DNA of 64,000 bases from Firmicutes bacterium CAG:24053_14 (GCA_001916715.1 MNSZ01000047.1:1-64000), one strand, 5' to 3'. Positions 1 to 7,865 are shown, counted from the stretch's first letter. The notes: generated by a model not told the origin, from the sequence alone. Made by a program: numbers and translations.

Positions 1-208
1 ATCTTTGCCTCCCGCCCTTCGGATCGCTTGACACCGAACTTTTGGCAGTATACAATAAGGTTTATAAAAATTCTTATTCCCACTTTGCTTGAAAAATTTC
101 TCGGATCGATTTTTGGGAAACGGTGTTTTCCGTTTTTCACACCAACAAACGTCCTTCAGGGCCATTTTTCCACCTTTCTGCCGCGTTTTCCGGCACACAT
201 CCGCATCT

Positions 209-247
209 GTCTCCGTAGCTCAGCTGGATAGAGCACACGCCTCCTAA
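209..247 (+). pseudogene. 5' half of a tRNA-Arg(CCT), broken in the anticodon loop
   Basis: The sequence folds as a tRNA 5' half: a 7-nt acceptor strand (209-215), D stem GCTC/GAGC (218-221 and 231-234), the 5' anticodon stem (236-240) and a loop with anticodon CCT (243-245) followed by AA. The 3' anticodon stem, T arm and acceptor strand are missing, because the sequence changes at 248. The last 10 bases (238-247) are identical to 323-332 of the intact tRNA-Arg(CCT) downstream. This is what integration at the anticodon loop of a host tRNA gene would leave. Confidence 0.7.
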
Positions 248-293
248 TAATAACCAGATGACCGGCCGCCCTACGGGTAAAATTTCATAACAA

Positions 294-370
294 GCCCCCG
301 TACCTCAGATGGATAGAGGGTCCGCCTCCTAAGCGGAACGCCAGCAGTTCGAGCCTGCTCGGGGGTGCCA
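294..370 (+). tRNA. tRNA-Arg (anticodon CCT)
   Basis: A complete cloverleaf. The acceptor strand at 294-300 pairs with 360-366, the anticodon stem is 321-325/333-337 with loop CTCCTAA and anticodon CCT at 328-330, the T stem is 343-347/355-359, the discriminator G is at 367 and CCA is encoded at 368-370. It sits between the broken tRNA half and the integrase gene, so it either restores or replaces the interrupted host tRNA. A strong hairpin follows directly. Confidence 0.93.
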
Positions 371-371
371 T

Positions 372-404
372 AAACGCTGTAATCTCGGGGGATTACAGCG
401 TTTT
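372..404 (+). terminator. intrinsic terminator after tRNA-Arg
   Basis: A 13-bp perfect stem (372-384 with 391-403) has a 6-nt loop and a T-rich tail (TTTTCCTTT). It lies directly after the CCA of tRNA-Arg. It is AT-flanked on both sides, so it may also stop integrase transcripts coming from the right. Confidence 0.85.
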
Positions 405-542
405 CCTTTCTTGTAATCTCGCCATGCGTCCTTTCTGGAATCGTATTTTCATTCATGCGTCTTGCAACTTTTCCCTCGTAAGGATTAGAACGATTTTGCA
501 GGTGTTTGCTAATAAACCGGCCACTTTTGCTAATAAGCAGTT

Positions 543-1958
543 TCATTGGCTGTGTTCTAATCCCGACGCAGTAACTCCTTTCAACAGTTCAGAAAGAGTG
601 GAGGCCAGTTCCGGATGCTCCTGAAGCTGTCTCACCAGTACCGCAAGGTCCAGAGCTGGCGCCGGCGTCTGTTCCTTCTGAATGGACGCCTCTGTTTTCC
701 GCATATCAGGATTGGCGTAGAACGCCATCTCAAACTTTTGCGCATTGATTTTTCTATCCTCATCCAGGATGTGCGCATAGACTTCTGTCACCATATCTGG
801 CTGTGCATGTCCAGTGTCGCCCTGCGTGGCTTTCACATCACCATGATTCAACTTCAGCTTATATGTTGTGCTGGAATGTCGAAGCGAATGGAACACCACA
901 TTCGGCAAGTCTGCCTTCTTTTTCAAGCGGTCAAACGCATTGCCTATAATGCGATCCTCGCAGGGCCGTCCTGTCTCCTGCGCCAAGACGAGGTTGTAGT
1001 CGATATAATCCTCTCCCATGAATTCCTTTAGAGTATCCTGCTTGGTCTTCCACTCGCGCAGAATCAATGCAAGCGTTTTAGGTATCCATACCTTTCTCAC
1101 GCTGGACTCGGTTTTGGGTTTTTTGAGAACCAGTCTTGTACTTGATTTCCCACCCATCAATCTTGGAAAAACAAAAAGGATATCGCCTTGTCCAACTGCA
1201 TCGATTGCTTTTTGCTCCACGCGAGCCAATTCCTTCTCAACCCGTAGGTGTGCGTCATCGTTTGCAAGGGCATGGTCAGATATGTCAACACAATCCCATG
1301 TCAGGCCGGTAATCTCACCCAGACGCAGTGAACAGGCAAAAGCAAGATTTAGAGCAACATACAGTTTCCCATCATCGCACTCATCCAACGCCTTACGGAT
1401 GGTAACTGCATCCCAGATTGCTCGTGTCTTCTTTTCCCTTTTGGGAAGGATTGCACCATCAAACGGATTTTTACCAACCATTCCCCATCGCACTGCCTGC
1501 TTAAAGGCTGTGCGCATAAGCTTCACGATCTTCTCAATCGTACAAGGTGTGATATAATCCGTTTTCGCGTGACGGTATGGTGTGCTCACCGGCTTTGTTT
1601 TTTGAAGCTGATGGATAAACCAGTCCACAATCCGCGTGTTGACCTCCTGTACCAGATGATCCGCCAAGAGTGGATTGATGTAGTTTTCTATGAGGGCTGT
1701 ATTTGATGCATATACCGATAGCCCCCAACGCTTTGTTCCATACATCTCGACGAAGTCATTTAGAAATTCGCCCACTTTAACGCGGGCTGGAGGGATGAAC
1801 GTTCCTGTGTCCAACTCATGTTCAATCTCATTTTTCCTTCGCTGAGCCTCTTTCTTTGAGCTGACAGGTGGCTCCCATTTTTGCTGTTGCTCACCATTTT
1901 CATCGGTGTAGTAATAGACTACAGAATACTTTTTTCCGCGTTTTACAATTGTTGCCAT
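543..1958 (-). CDS. int: tyrosine-type site-specific integrase
   Basis: The 471-residue protein has the phage/ICE integrase layout: an N-terminal arm-binding domain (about 1-60, starting MATIVKRGKKYSVVYYY), a core-binding SAM-like domain (about 60-175) and a catalytic domain. The catalytic residues are visible: Arg212 (SLRLGE), His357 and Arg360 (FHSLRH), His384 (TGH) and Tyr394. About 50 C-terminal residues beyond the tyrosine form an extra tail. The ATG has a GGAGGAG ribosome site. The gene lies 172 bp from the tRNA-Arg and follows the excisionase gene in the same direction, the standard layout at an element end. Integration at the tRNA-Arg anticodon loop is inferred from the neighbouring tRNA fragments. 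Confidence 0.95.
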   Translation of the reverse strand: MATIVKRGKKYSVVYYYTDENGEQQQKWEPPVSSKKEAQRRKNEIEHELDTGTFIPPARVKVGEFLNDFVEMYGTKRWGLSVYASNTALIENYINPLLADHLVQEVNTRIVDWFIHQLQKTKPVSTPYRHAKTDYITPCTIEKIVKLMRTAFKQAVRWGMVGKNPFDGAILPKREKKTRAIWDAVTIRKALDECDDGKLYVALNLAFACSLRLGEITGLTWDCVDISDHALANDDAHLRVEKELARVEQKAIDAVGQGDILFVFPRLMGGKSSTRLVLKKPKTESSVRKVWIPKTLALILREWKTKQDTLKEFMGEDYIDYNLVLAQETGRPCEDRIIGNAFDRLKKKADLPNVVFHSLRHSSTTYKLKLNHGDVKATQGDTGHAQPDMVTEVYAHILDEDRKINAQKFEMAFYANPDMRKTEASIQKEQTPAPALDLAVLVRQLQEHPELASTLSELLKGVTASGLEHSQ

Positions 1959-1979
1959 TATTGACTCTCCTCCACATGA

Positions 1980-2174
1980 TTAGATTTCTCGGCTGTCCAA
2001 CCATGCGTCGAAGGATGATTTTGAGATACGGATGGTCGCACCAATGCGCACACTCTTGAATTCATCCTTCTTGACCAGTTCGTATGCGGCAGAGCGGCTG
2101 ATTCCTAAGATTTCAGATATTTCTTCCACCGTATATACTCTTTTTGCAGCATTACCATCCTGCAAGTTGCTCAT
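1980..2174 (-). CDS. xis: excisionase / MerR-like HTH protein
   Basis: A 64-residue protein with a MerR-type helix-turn-helix (VYTVEEISEILGISRSAAYEL), typical of excisionases that direct an integrase toward excision. An upstream in-frame codon would add 12 residues, but the ATG at 2174 has an AGGAGG site at proper spacing, so it was chosen. It is 21 bp from int and shares its promoter. It could also act as a small regulator of int. Confidence 0.85.
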   Translation of the reverse strand: MSNLQDGNAAKRVYTVEEISEILGISRSAAYELVKKDEFKSVRIGATIRISKSSFDAWLDSREI

Positions 2175-2211
2175 TTTGTGCCTCCTTTCAAGAGCGGCTT
2201 GCAGGGTCATA

Positions 2212-2243
2212 TATATTACACCAACAAGCCGTCTGGATTACAA
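2212..2243 (-). promoter_or_regulatory. promoter P1 for xis-int (TTGTAA-N17-TGTAAT type)
   Basis: On the minus strand TTGTAA (2238-2243) is followed after 17 bp by TGTAATATA (2212-2220). The same two boxes with exactly the same spacing occur before parM (5453-5481) and before the 23.4-kb operon (23483-23511). The -10-like box differs from the usual TATAAT, so a dedicated sigma factor or activator is possible. Confidence 0.6.
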
Positions 2244-2575
2244 CAGTGATTCTAATACAAATGCTCCGCCCGGCGCCTGTGGCTGGCAGGTCCATAGAAA
2301 TCTATCTCCCCGCATTCTGATGCCGGGCCGGCCAATGCTGTGAGGCGTTCAAGCCGGAAGTACCATTGTTGCCCCGCCGGATCGTCGCGTTATGCGGGAG
2401 CCGTCCGCATATCAGTGCTCATGATTTGCTCGCCAAGCAAATGGATAGCCGCTCCTCGGTCAGGGGATGTGCCAGGTTTCGCTATGCGGTTGTCAAAGAG
2501 CCGGAAGGGGGATGCCTTCATAAGGTAAGAACAACGGTATTTCGCCAGATCTCATGTGTGAGGCAAAACTTTTTC
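2244..2575. other. non-coding stretch between xis and the sigma-factor operon
   Basis: No reading frame with a credible ribosome site or recognisable product is visible on either strand. It contains short inverted repeats such as ATGCGG...CCGCAT around 2394-2411. It separates the recombination module from the terminator at 2576 and may hold element-end or binding sites, but nothing specific can be supported. Confidence 0.4.
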
Positions 2576-2607
2576 AAAAAACCGCCCCGGACAAAGTCCG
2601 AGGCGGC
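2576..2607 (-). terminator. intrinsic terminator of the sigma-factor operon
   Basis: A 10-bp GC-rich stem (2582-2591 with 2597-2606, one G-T pair) with a 5-nt loop is followed on the minus strand by six Ts (complement of 2576-2581). It lies just after the stop of the Orf8-like gene. Confidence 0.85.
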
Positions 2608-2619
2608 TCTTAACTGGGT

Positions 2620-2811
2620 TCAGATGATGAACTTGCCTATGTTCAGGGCAATGTGGATGAGGATGTACTGCCGACAATCTTCATCCAGCCTGCCATCAAT
2701 GATGCTGTTCCGATTGACAAGCGGCATGTAGAGCCGCAATATCAGCTCCAGCGCGTCATGGTCTCCGGCAACAGCGCCTCGGACAAGTTCACGAAATTCA
2801 TTCGCAGTCAT
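2620..2811 (-). CDS. Tn916 Orf8-like HTH protein
   Basis: A 63-residue protein matching the short helix-turn-helix family (HTH_16) that follows the sigma gene in Tn916-like elements. The core is GDHDALELILRLYMPLVNRNS and the end is DEDCRQYILIHIALNIGKF. It resembles sigma-70 region 2 and is thought to act with the neighbouring sigma factor. Its ATG overlaps the sigma gene stop (ATGA), so the two are translationally coupled. The terminator at 2576-2607 closes the operon. Confidence 0.8.
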   Translation of the reverse strand: MTANEFRELVRGAVAGDHDALELILRLYMPLVNRNSIIDGRLDEDCRQYILIHIALNIGKFII

Positions 2812-3212
2812 GCATTGTCACCCCCTTCTTCAAGAAGCTGCCGAAGCCGCTTAATCGCCAGAGAACGCTGGTTGTAGACATGCGCCACGGAGCAGTTCAT
2901 TTTCCTGGCAATTTCCGATGGTGTGAGTTCCTCCACAAACAGCATAATCAGGATGCGCTGCCGCATGAGGGGAAGGCTGCTGAAGGCCGTTGCGATACGC
3001 TCCTCTGCAAAATCAAAATCGTTTGCGCTTGCAACTGGGAAGGCAGCATCGACAGCAAACAGTTCCTCCGGCAGTTCGTCTATCGGCAAGGTATCCGGCT
3101 GACGGCGCAGTTTTGCCAGGTAGTTGAGCCTTGCACGTTTTACCATGACCTCCATAAACCGAGTAAACCGGCCGCGCAGCTCGTCTCGTTCGTATTTTTC
3201 GGGATATTTCAT
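2808..3212 (-). CDS. sigma-70 family RNA polymerase sigma factor (Tn916 Orf7-like)
   Basis: A 134-residue ECF-like sigma factor. The region-4 helix-turn-helix is visible near the C-terminus (ELTPSEIARKMNCSVAHVYNQR). The N-terminal half is basic with a short region-2-like part. In Tn916-like elements a protein of this type controls excision genes. The ATG at 3212 has an AGGAGG site. The leader upstream (3213-3389) holds a tiny ORF, a perfect hairpin and a terminator, suggesting attenuation. It is a candidate reader of the TTGTAA-N17-TGTAATATA promoters in this element, but nothing in the sequence proves that. Confidence 0.85.
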   Translation of the reverse strand: MKYPEKYERDELRGRFTRFMEVMVKRARLNYLAKLRRQPDTLPIDELPEELFAVDAAFPVASANDFDFAEERIATAFSSLPLMRQRILIMLFVEELTPSEIARKMNCSVAHVYNQRSLAIKRLRQLLEEGGDNA

Positions 3213-3352
3213 CTTTCATGCCTCCTGGACATGCCATCCCAGCAGCCTGGGAGGCATGCCAGAATGGCATGCGTTCTTATAATTCGGGTTGTTGAAGTGA
3301 GTTAACGCACTTAACGGATGTACATGGGACTCACCTCCTTCCCGCAGGTACG
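3213..3352 (-). promoter_or_regulatory. leader of the sigma gene with a 4-codon ORF and hairpin
   Basis: On the minus strand a near-ideal ribosome site (AAGGAGG) precedes ATG at 3323-3325, giving the tiny frame M-Y-I-R-stop (3311-3325). A perfect 8-bp hairpin (GCATGCCA/TGGCATGC) and other pairings follow before the sigma start. The transcription terminator at 3353-3389 is immediately upstream. The order terminator, leader ORF, hairpin, sigma gene suggests translation- or attenuation-based control. The leader peptide itself is an inference. Confidence 0.45.
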
Positions 3353-3389
3353 AAAAAAGGCCGCACTGCGCATAGACGCAATACGGCCT
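3353..3389 (-). terminator. intrinsic terminator / attenuator upstream of the sigma gene
   Basis: The stem pairs AGGCCG (3358-3363) with CGGCCT (3384-3389) and, inside it, TGCG (3367-3370) with CGCA (3377-3380), around a short loop. Six Ts follow on the minus strand (3353-3358). It lies between the XRE gene and the sigma leader, so transcripts from upstream must pass it to reach the sigma gene. Confidence 0.7.
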
Positions 3390-3410
3390 CAAAGGAGACG
3401 CCCGGTAATG

Positions 3411-3451
3411 TATATATGAAAATGCAACTACCAGATGATAGGTAGTTGCAT
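3411..3451 (-). terminator. 11-bp perfect hairpin downstream of the XRE gene
   Basis: A perfect 11-bp stem (3422-3432 with 3441-3451) and 8-nt loop are followed on the minus strand by TTTTCATATA. The T-tract is short, so this is a weak terminator or a regulatory hairpin. Between it and the XRE stop (3614) a 10-codon frame (ATG at about 3552, ending VSP) has a GAGGAG site and could be a leader peptide. Confidence 0.5.
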
Positions 3452-3613
3452 TGAATCGTTCGTATTCGCTTTTTTTGAGCGGAAGCCCTCAAAGGTTATT
3501 TTGAAAACTGATCTTCCGTTAGGGGGATACCCCGATATGGTTGTTTCTCATCAGGTACGCTCCTCTCTTTATCCGGCTTTATGCGCCTCCTTTTGGGAGT
3601 ATAGATACATAGC

Positions 3614-3949
3614 TCAACCCTTGACCTTTTCGATAATTTCCATCAAATCCTGCAGCATTTCACAGGCGATCATTTTTGCTGCCACAGGCAGTTCCTGAAT
3701 GCGTTTTTCGATATCCCGCAGAAAGACGATCTCCGGGCAGTCCAATGAATCCAGAAGCAGTTGATCGACTGTAACATGCAGGGCGTTTGCTATGCCGACG
3801 ACCATCTCCAAACTGGGGATTCCTCTGGCATGCTCAATCTGACCAATATGGCTGCTCGAACAGTCAACCTTTTCCGCCAGATCTTCCTGCCGCATCCCCA
3901 TCTGAAGCCTGTATTTTCGGACATTCCTGCCGAGTGATTCGTAGTCCAT
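3614..3949 (-). CDS. XRE-family transcriptional regulator
   Basis: A 111-residue protein with an N-terminal HTH_XRE domain (LGRNVRKYRLQMGMRQEDLA...HIGQIEHARGIPSLEMVVGIANAL) and a short C-terminal helical tail. A GTG codon at 3961 would add four residues, but the ATG at 3947-3949 has GAGGTG at the right distance and was chosen. It stands alone between the partition genes and the sigma operon. It is a likely element repressor; its operator was not identified. Confidence 0.85.
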   Translation of the reverse strand: MDYESLGRNVRKYRLQMGMRQEDLAEKVDCSSSHIGQIEHARGIPSLEMVVGIANALHVTVDQLLLDSLDCPEIVFLRDIEKRIQELPVAAKMIACEMLQDLMEIIEKVKG

Positions 3950-4119
3950 AGCCTTTTTCACCTCACATCATAATTTTAGTGGAACTCATGGTGCGAATGA
4001 AGAAGCCATAATTCTGATGCTCGCACTATAAGTTTGATTTAACAAATTAGAGACGGCAAAGGCTATAATCAATGGGATTATCAAAGTATCAAACGCCCTA
4101 TGCGCAGATAAAGATCCTA

Positions 4120-4482
4120 TCAATTAAAGAGATCAAGATTTCCCAGCATTTGTGCGATGTCATCTTCCAGCGTTTCGGGGAGTGCATCTGATGCAGGGGC
4201 ATTGTTTCCTGTTGCTATACTGATATGGGCTATCTGTTCCTTCACGATACCGAGTATCAAGCTTTCCAGTTTTTCTCGCCGCATTGCGTTTTCCTCATTG
4301 ATGCGGATGGTCAGTGCGGGCGTACACAGCTCAGGGTGCGTCTCCAGATATGCATCGAGCGCCGCCACGACGACGGCGCTCTTTTTGTTGCCCAGCTTCT
4401 CCAAAAGCTCACCGGCGCGAACCTGAGATTCTGTTTCAGCGCCGAATTGTAAAGAAAACCGGTATCTGCCATCCCTTTTCAT
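4120..4482 (-). CDS. parR: ParR-like DNA-binding partition protein
   Basis: A 120-residue protein with an N-terminal ribbon-helix-helix-like stretch (RYRFSLQFGAETESQVRAGE then LLEKLGNKKSAVVVAALDAYL) and an acidic C-terminus ending LGNLDLFN. This is the usual build of ParR, which binds centromere repeats and caps ParM filaments. It follows parM by 29 bp in the same direction and has an AAGGAG site. Assignment as ParR depends largely on the parM neighbour. No parC repeat array was recognised nearby. Confidence 0.7.
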   Translation of the reverse strand: MKRDGRYRFSLQFGAETESQVRAGELLEKLGNKKSAVVVAALDAYLETHPELCTPALTIRINEENAMRREKLESLILGIVKEQIAHISIATGNNAPASDALPETLEDDIAQMLGNLDLFN

Positions 4483-4511
4483 AGATGCTCACTCCTTTCG
4501 GCGTTTTACGC

Positions 4512-5423
4512 TTAGCACGAGCCAAGCTGCCGGGACGCAAGCATGGCATATCCTATAGCATTTGCCTTCGGGTCATCCACATAGGACGCCTGCGTGACAA
4601 GCGACGTCTGCTCAATCAGAGAGCGAAAGAGGATGCTGCCGCCTCCAATGAAAATGGCCGGATTGGTTCTCAGATCGACCTGAAGTTCACGTAGTTTGTC
4701 GAGAATATCCTTTGCATGCAGCTGTGCGGCATCGCGGATTGTTTTCTTAACGTCTTCCGGAAGAATTACCTCCTGACCGAGCAGCACTGCGCTGATGTGT
4801 TCGTCCTCGATTTTCATATCGTACCGGGCGCTGATTTTGCCAATGATTTCATTATTCATGGTAATGACGCCGCTTTCCAGGCTGCGGCAAAACTGCAGAT
4901 CAGGTTTGCCGTTGCGCAGCAGAAGAACATCCGTTGTGAATCCACCGATATCCACGATAAAGACCCGTAGTGTTTTGAGTAGCTGGCCGCTCTGTGGAAT
5001 CACTGCGGCATAGGCCTGCGGATAGACGAAGACATTGCGGATGACGATGCTCATGGGCTTTTCATTGTAGACAAAATTGATTGTACCAAAGCGCCGGAAG
5101 TACTGGGCGAACTTTTCTCGAAGCATGCCGAAATGTTCCGGCGGCAGACCGACGGCCAGGTCAACCTGCTCAAAGGCCGCAGAACTGCCCACTGCAGCAA
5201 GTTCCTTGGCAATGGCAAAGAGCGACAAAATGAAGTAGCGCTCGTCTTTTGTTTTGTCCCGCATATAGGGCAGACGCTTGCCGGACAGCGTCCAGTATTT
5301 TCCTTCATATTCCAGCACCTCATCCGCCAGCGGCGGCTTTACCGCATGTTCGGACAGCCCGGAGATGAAAGAAAAGCGGGGCGTTTTTACTGCGTAATTT
5401 CCGTGATCAATTGCGATTAGCAT
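4512..5423 (-). CDS. parM: ParM/StbA-type actin-like ATPase
   Basis: A 303-residue actin-fold ATPase of the ParM/Alp type that forms filaments to push apart plasmid copies. Visible motifs are phosphate-1 (MLIAIDHGNYAVK at the N-terminus), phosphate-2 (VFIVDIGGFTTDVLLL, about residues 155-170) and an adenosine motif (AIFIGGGSILF near 265). The track-style start five codons earlier lacks a ribosome site. ATG 5423 follows GGAGGT and was chosen. It is driven by promoter P2 (5453-5481). A segrosome on an integrative element suggests a replicating circular phase. Confidence 0.88.
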   Translation of the reverse strand: MLIAIDHGNYAVKTPRFSFISGLSEHAVKPPLADEVLEYEGKYWTLSGKRLPYMRDKTKDERYFILSLFAIAKELAAVGSSAAFEQVDLAVGLPPEHFGMLREKFAQYFRRFGTINFVYNEKPMSIVIRNVFVYPQAYAAVIPQSGQLLKTLRVFIVDIGGFTTDVLLLRNGKPDLQFCRSLESGVITMNNEIIGKISARYDMKIEDEHISAVLLGQEVILPEDVKKTIRDAAQLHAKDILDKLRELQVDLRTNPAIFIGGGSILFRSLIEQTSLVTQASYVDDPKANAIGYAMLASRQLGSC

Positions 5424-5449
5424 GGTGATTACCTCCATTTTTCATTTGC

Positions 5450-5481
5450 TATATTACACGGTCAAGAAAACGCATTTACAA
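5450..5481 (-). promoter_or_regulatory. promoter P2 for parMR (TTGTAA-N17-TGTAAT type)
   Basis: TTGTAA (5476-5481) and TGTAATATA (5450-5458) on the minus strand are 17 bp apart, matching P1 and P3. The flanking CGTTGTAAA and CCGTGTAATATA are also shared with P3. The boxes lie 30-60 bp before the parM ATG. Confidence 0.6.
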
Positions 5482-5511
5482 CGAGAATGAGCATTTCCTC
5501 TGCAAATACGC

Positions 5512-5543
5512 AAAAGAAAAAAGGCGGGAAAGATAACCCGCCC
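5512..5543 (-). terminator. intrinsic terminator after the primase gene
   Basis: A GGCGGG/CCCGCC stem (5523-5528 with 5537-5542) is followed on the minus strand by TTTTTTCTTTT. It is 11 bp past the primase stop, so it separates the replication operon from parMR. Confidence 0.8.
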
Positions 5544-5553
5544 TTCTCCGAAA

Positions 5554-6609
5554 CTATGACGATATGCTCTGAACACAATACTTCCAGACATAATCGTCAA
5601 GTCCATTGTATGTGGGATCCCAGATATAGGTCCCATACTGAAACCCGATTTCGGTCAACAGCCGCACAAGATTATCGTAGCCGTTCTGAACATGCGGATT
5701 CGTAAGAAAATCCATATCGAAAGCCGTCATGATTTTTGTCACGCCGCGCTCTCTGATATTATTCAGTACAGACTCCAGCTGCGACAGCGAGTTGACCCCT
5801 GCCACTGCAATAACGGTTTGTCCTGTAAGAAAATGCACGATGTCCGCTTTCATTGGGCCTTCGATCAGAATTACTGTGGGACGCATCGAGCCAGCGATAT
5901 GCACCCAGCCTTCCGCTTTACAGCCATCGGGTTTTCCAATGCTGGATACCCAGCGGAATTTACGCCGGGAAACATTGTCTCTCCTGATCTGCAGTCCTTG
6001 AATTCTGCCTTCTGCATCCCGTACCGGGATTAAAATACCCCGGCTCTCGCTGATAAAAGTCCAGCGCCCATCCTTTCGATAGAAACCCGGGACGCCTGAT
6101 AGATACAGTCCATCCGACAGAAGCTGCTTGGCGATGGCGGCCATGCCCACGACAGGCGTGGTTCTATAGCCCAGCCGCTGGATTTCTTCCGGTGACAAGC
6201 CACGATTCAGCAGGTTCTGCTGATGATCTGACGCCAGAGAGAGCTTGGCCAGCAGCGCCGTATAAGTTGCATGCCGGGATTCGATATCCGTAGGCGGGCA
6301 CTCTGGTATCACTTCGATCTTGGGTGCCCTCGGCTTTGGAATCTCTCCACGTACATCCAGCCGGGCAATCAAGGCATCACGCACATCATCACGGGGGATT
6401 CCGGTGTAATGGGAATACAGGTCAAACACACCGCCGGAAAAGCCGCAGCGCGGGCAGCGGAACACATCTTTTTGTAAGCTGATGTTCAGATGTTTTTTAC
6501 GTGGATTGTCATCGCAGCACGGGCAAGGGATGTTATAGCTGCTCCGTCCGGACGGCGGATACGGCAAACCAAGCAGCGAGATGATATCGGTCATATGAAA
6601 CAGCTCCAT
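5554..6609 (-). CDS. CHC2 zinc-finger primase-like protein
   Basis: A 351-residue protein with a DnaG-type CHC2 zinc-binding domain: Cys29, Cys31/32, Cys52 and Cys55 in CPCC...CPRCGFSGG. A Toprim-like part follows in the second half (IEGPMKADIVHFL and AFDMDFL stand in for the catalytic Glu and Asp residues). It is shorter than cellular DnaG and lacks a helicase-binding domain, as in plasmid and phage primases. The ATG follows AAAGGAGG. It is the last gene of the run 6661-13440 of DNA-processing genes. Confidence 0.8.
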   Translation of the reverse strand: MELFHMTDIISLLGLPYPPSGRSSYNIPCPCCDDNPRKKHLNISLQKDVFRCPRCGFSGGVFDLYSHYTGIPRDDVRDALIARLDVRGEIPKPRAPKIEVIPECPPTDIESRHATYTALLAKLSLASDHQQNLLNRGLSPEEIQRLGYRTTPVVGMAAIAKQLLSDGLYLSGVPGFYRKDGRWTFISESRGILIPVRDAEGRIQGLQIRRDNVSRRKFRWVSSIGKPDGCKAEGWVHIAGSMRPTVILIEGPMKADIVHFLTGQTVIAVAGVNSLSQLESVLNNIRERGVTKIMTAFDMDFLTNPHVQNGYDNLVRLLTEIGFQYGTYIWDPTYNGLDDYVWKYCVQSISS

Positions 6610-6660
6610 GCAGCCTCCTTTCCGGGGGACGGATGCCCGTCCCCCTTATTGATGTGCCAC

Positions 6661-7386
6661 TCAAGCGGTGGCCTGCTGCACGGCGTACTCGCAGATCATC
6701 TTGGCCGCTGCAGATATCTCCTCGCCGCCGGTAAATTTGGTTGCGATCCAGTTCAGCGCATTTGGGTCAAGTGTCAGCAAATCGCCCAATGTCTTCCCGC
6801 TGAACTTTTTGATTGGACAAGGTGTTTTCATGGCCTGCTCCAGTTTTTCCTCTGGGGAGAGCTCTGCGGTTTCATAGTCCGTTTCTACGGGTATGTCTCC
6901 TACAGCTTCCTCAGCCCCTTGTACTGCAGGTGTTTCTGTGGCAGATAGCTCATCCGGCGCTGCATCCTCAAAACTGTCGCCGGCGGCGCTGAACTGCAGA
7001 CCAAAGCCAGCATTTCGCAAGGCGATGCCCACAGCGGCTGTCTGCGCCCACTCACGCGGGGATACGGACGGCTTGGATGCGTCCGGCCCTCTGGATGCGG
7101 TTGCCTCCGCTAAAAAACACTCCGGTGCATCCTTGTAACTGGGGTACACCCGGGCGGATGCAACAAAGCAGTCTTTGCCGGGAGACACCTGTATGGCAAT
7201 CCGGCCTTCCGGATATTTCAGTCTGAACCAGGCCATCTGTGCCATGACCGGGAGACGCTTGCGCGTCTCTCCGGTATTCAGATCTGTATATTCCACGGCA
7301 AATACTTCCGGGTCGAAACCCTCGACCTGGTTGATTGTGGCCAGCTTCGTCAGCATGGCCGTTTTCTCATTCGAGTTCTGGCTCAT
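6661..7386 (-). CDS. unassigned recombination-associated protein with ExoX-C-like tail
   Basis: A 241-residue acidic protein. The N-terminal half holds the stretch REWAQTAAVGIALRNAGFG, which from memory recurs in ICE and phage proteins of unknown role placed beside exonuclease/SSB genes and might be a single-strand annealing factor. The C-terminus (KKFSGKTLGDLLTLDPNALN followed by WIATKF) fits the small ExoX-like C-terminal domain. The middle (about 130-185) is low-complexity and acidic. It has a strong AAGGAGG site. Function is not established. Confidence 0.6.
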   Translation of the reverse strand: MSQNSNEKTAMLTKLATINQVEGFDPEVFAVEYTDLNTGETRKRLPVMAQMAWFRLKYPEGRIAIQVSPGKDCFVASARVYPSYKDAPECFLAEATASRGPDASKPSVSPREWAQTAAVGIALRNAGFGLQFSAAGDSFEDAAPDELSATETPAVQGAEEAVGDIPVETDYETAELSPEEKLEQAMKTPCPIKKFSGKTLGDLLTLDPNALNWIATKFTGGEEISAAAKMICEYAVQQATA

Positions 7387-7399
7387 ATCAAAGCCCTCC

Positions 7400-7849
7400 T
7401 TATTTTGTTATATTGATGTAAGTGTTTCTGAGCTGGAGCCATACCGGAAGCACCGTGCTAATCAAGGCAGAAATGCTTTTCCCATAATGCTCCGGCGCTG
7501 CCGGTGCGAAGCTGGAAAAACGCTTGCGGCAGTCTGCCACCGTCTTTTCCAACGCCTCCGCAGCCGTTTTCCGTTTGGCTTTCAGATTGTCATCCGCCGG
7601 CTGGCCAAAACGGCGTTCCTTAGCCATGCAGCAAATGTAGGCGTCCACGAGCTTGTAGTGCCCGGACATAGCCTGCAGATCGGTTGTAATGGGCGCTGTT
7701 TTGCACAGCGTCTGGCAAGCCTCCAGCACCTCAATGCGGTAGAGCAGCTCCTGATGCAGCATCAGCTGCTCCAGGGCCATCTGTCCGCCATTTGCCTGCT
7801 GGGCTATGCCGCCTTTTAATTCTTTGTACTCATTAAGCCATGTTGCCAT
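7400..7849 (-). CDS. hypothetical protein in the recD2 operon
   Basis: A 149-residue helical protein with no recognised domain. It has several cysteines (EACQTLCK, YICCMAKERR) and a basic stretch around AKRKTAAEALEK. The ATG at 7849 follows AAGGAG and was chosen over a longer frame that would overlap recD2. It lies 16 bp after recD2 and 13 bp before the next gene, so it is cotranscribed with DNA-processing genes. Confidence 0.7.
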   Translation of the reverse strand: MATWLNEYKELKGGIAQQANGGQMALEQLMLHQELLYRIEVLEACQTLCKTAPITTDLQAMSGHYKLVDAYICCMAKERRFGQPADDNLKAKRKTAAEALEKTVADCRKRFSSFAPAAPEHYGKSISALISTVLPVWLQLRNTYINITK

Positions 7850-7865
7850 TTTGAATTTCTCCTTT

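Noticed and set aside
28..231. 67-codon plus-strand frame at the window start
   Set aside because: No ribosome site or recognisable product, and it runs into the tRNA fragment.
271..546. 91-codon minus-strand frame over tRNA-Arg
   Set aside because: It runs antisense through the tRNA and its terminator, has no domain and no suitable ribosome site.
2366..2731. 121-codon plus-strand frame
   Set aside because: It crosses the terminator at 2576-2607 and is antisense to the Orf8-like gene; composition is not protein-like.
4034..4069. TTGATT ... TATAAT as a plus-strand promoter
   Set aside because: The boxes are 24 bp apart, too far for a sigma-A promoter, and no plus-strand gene follows.
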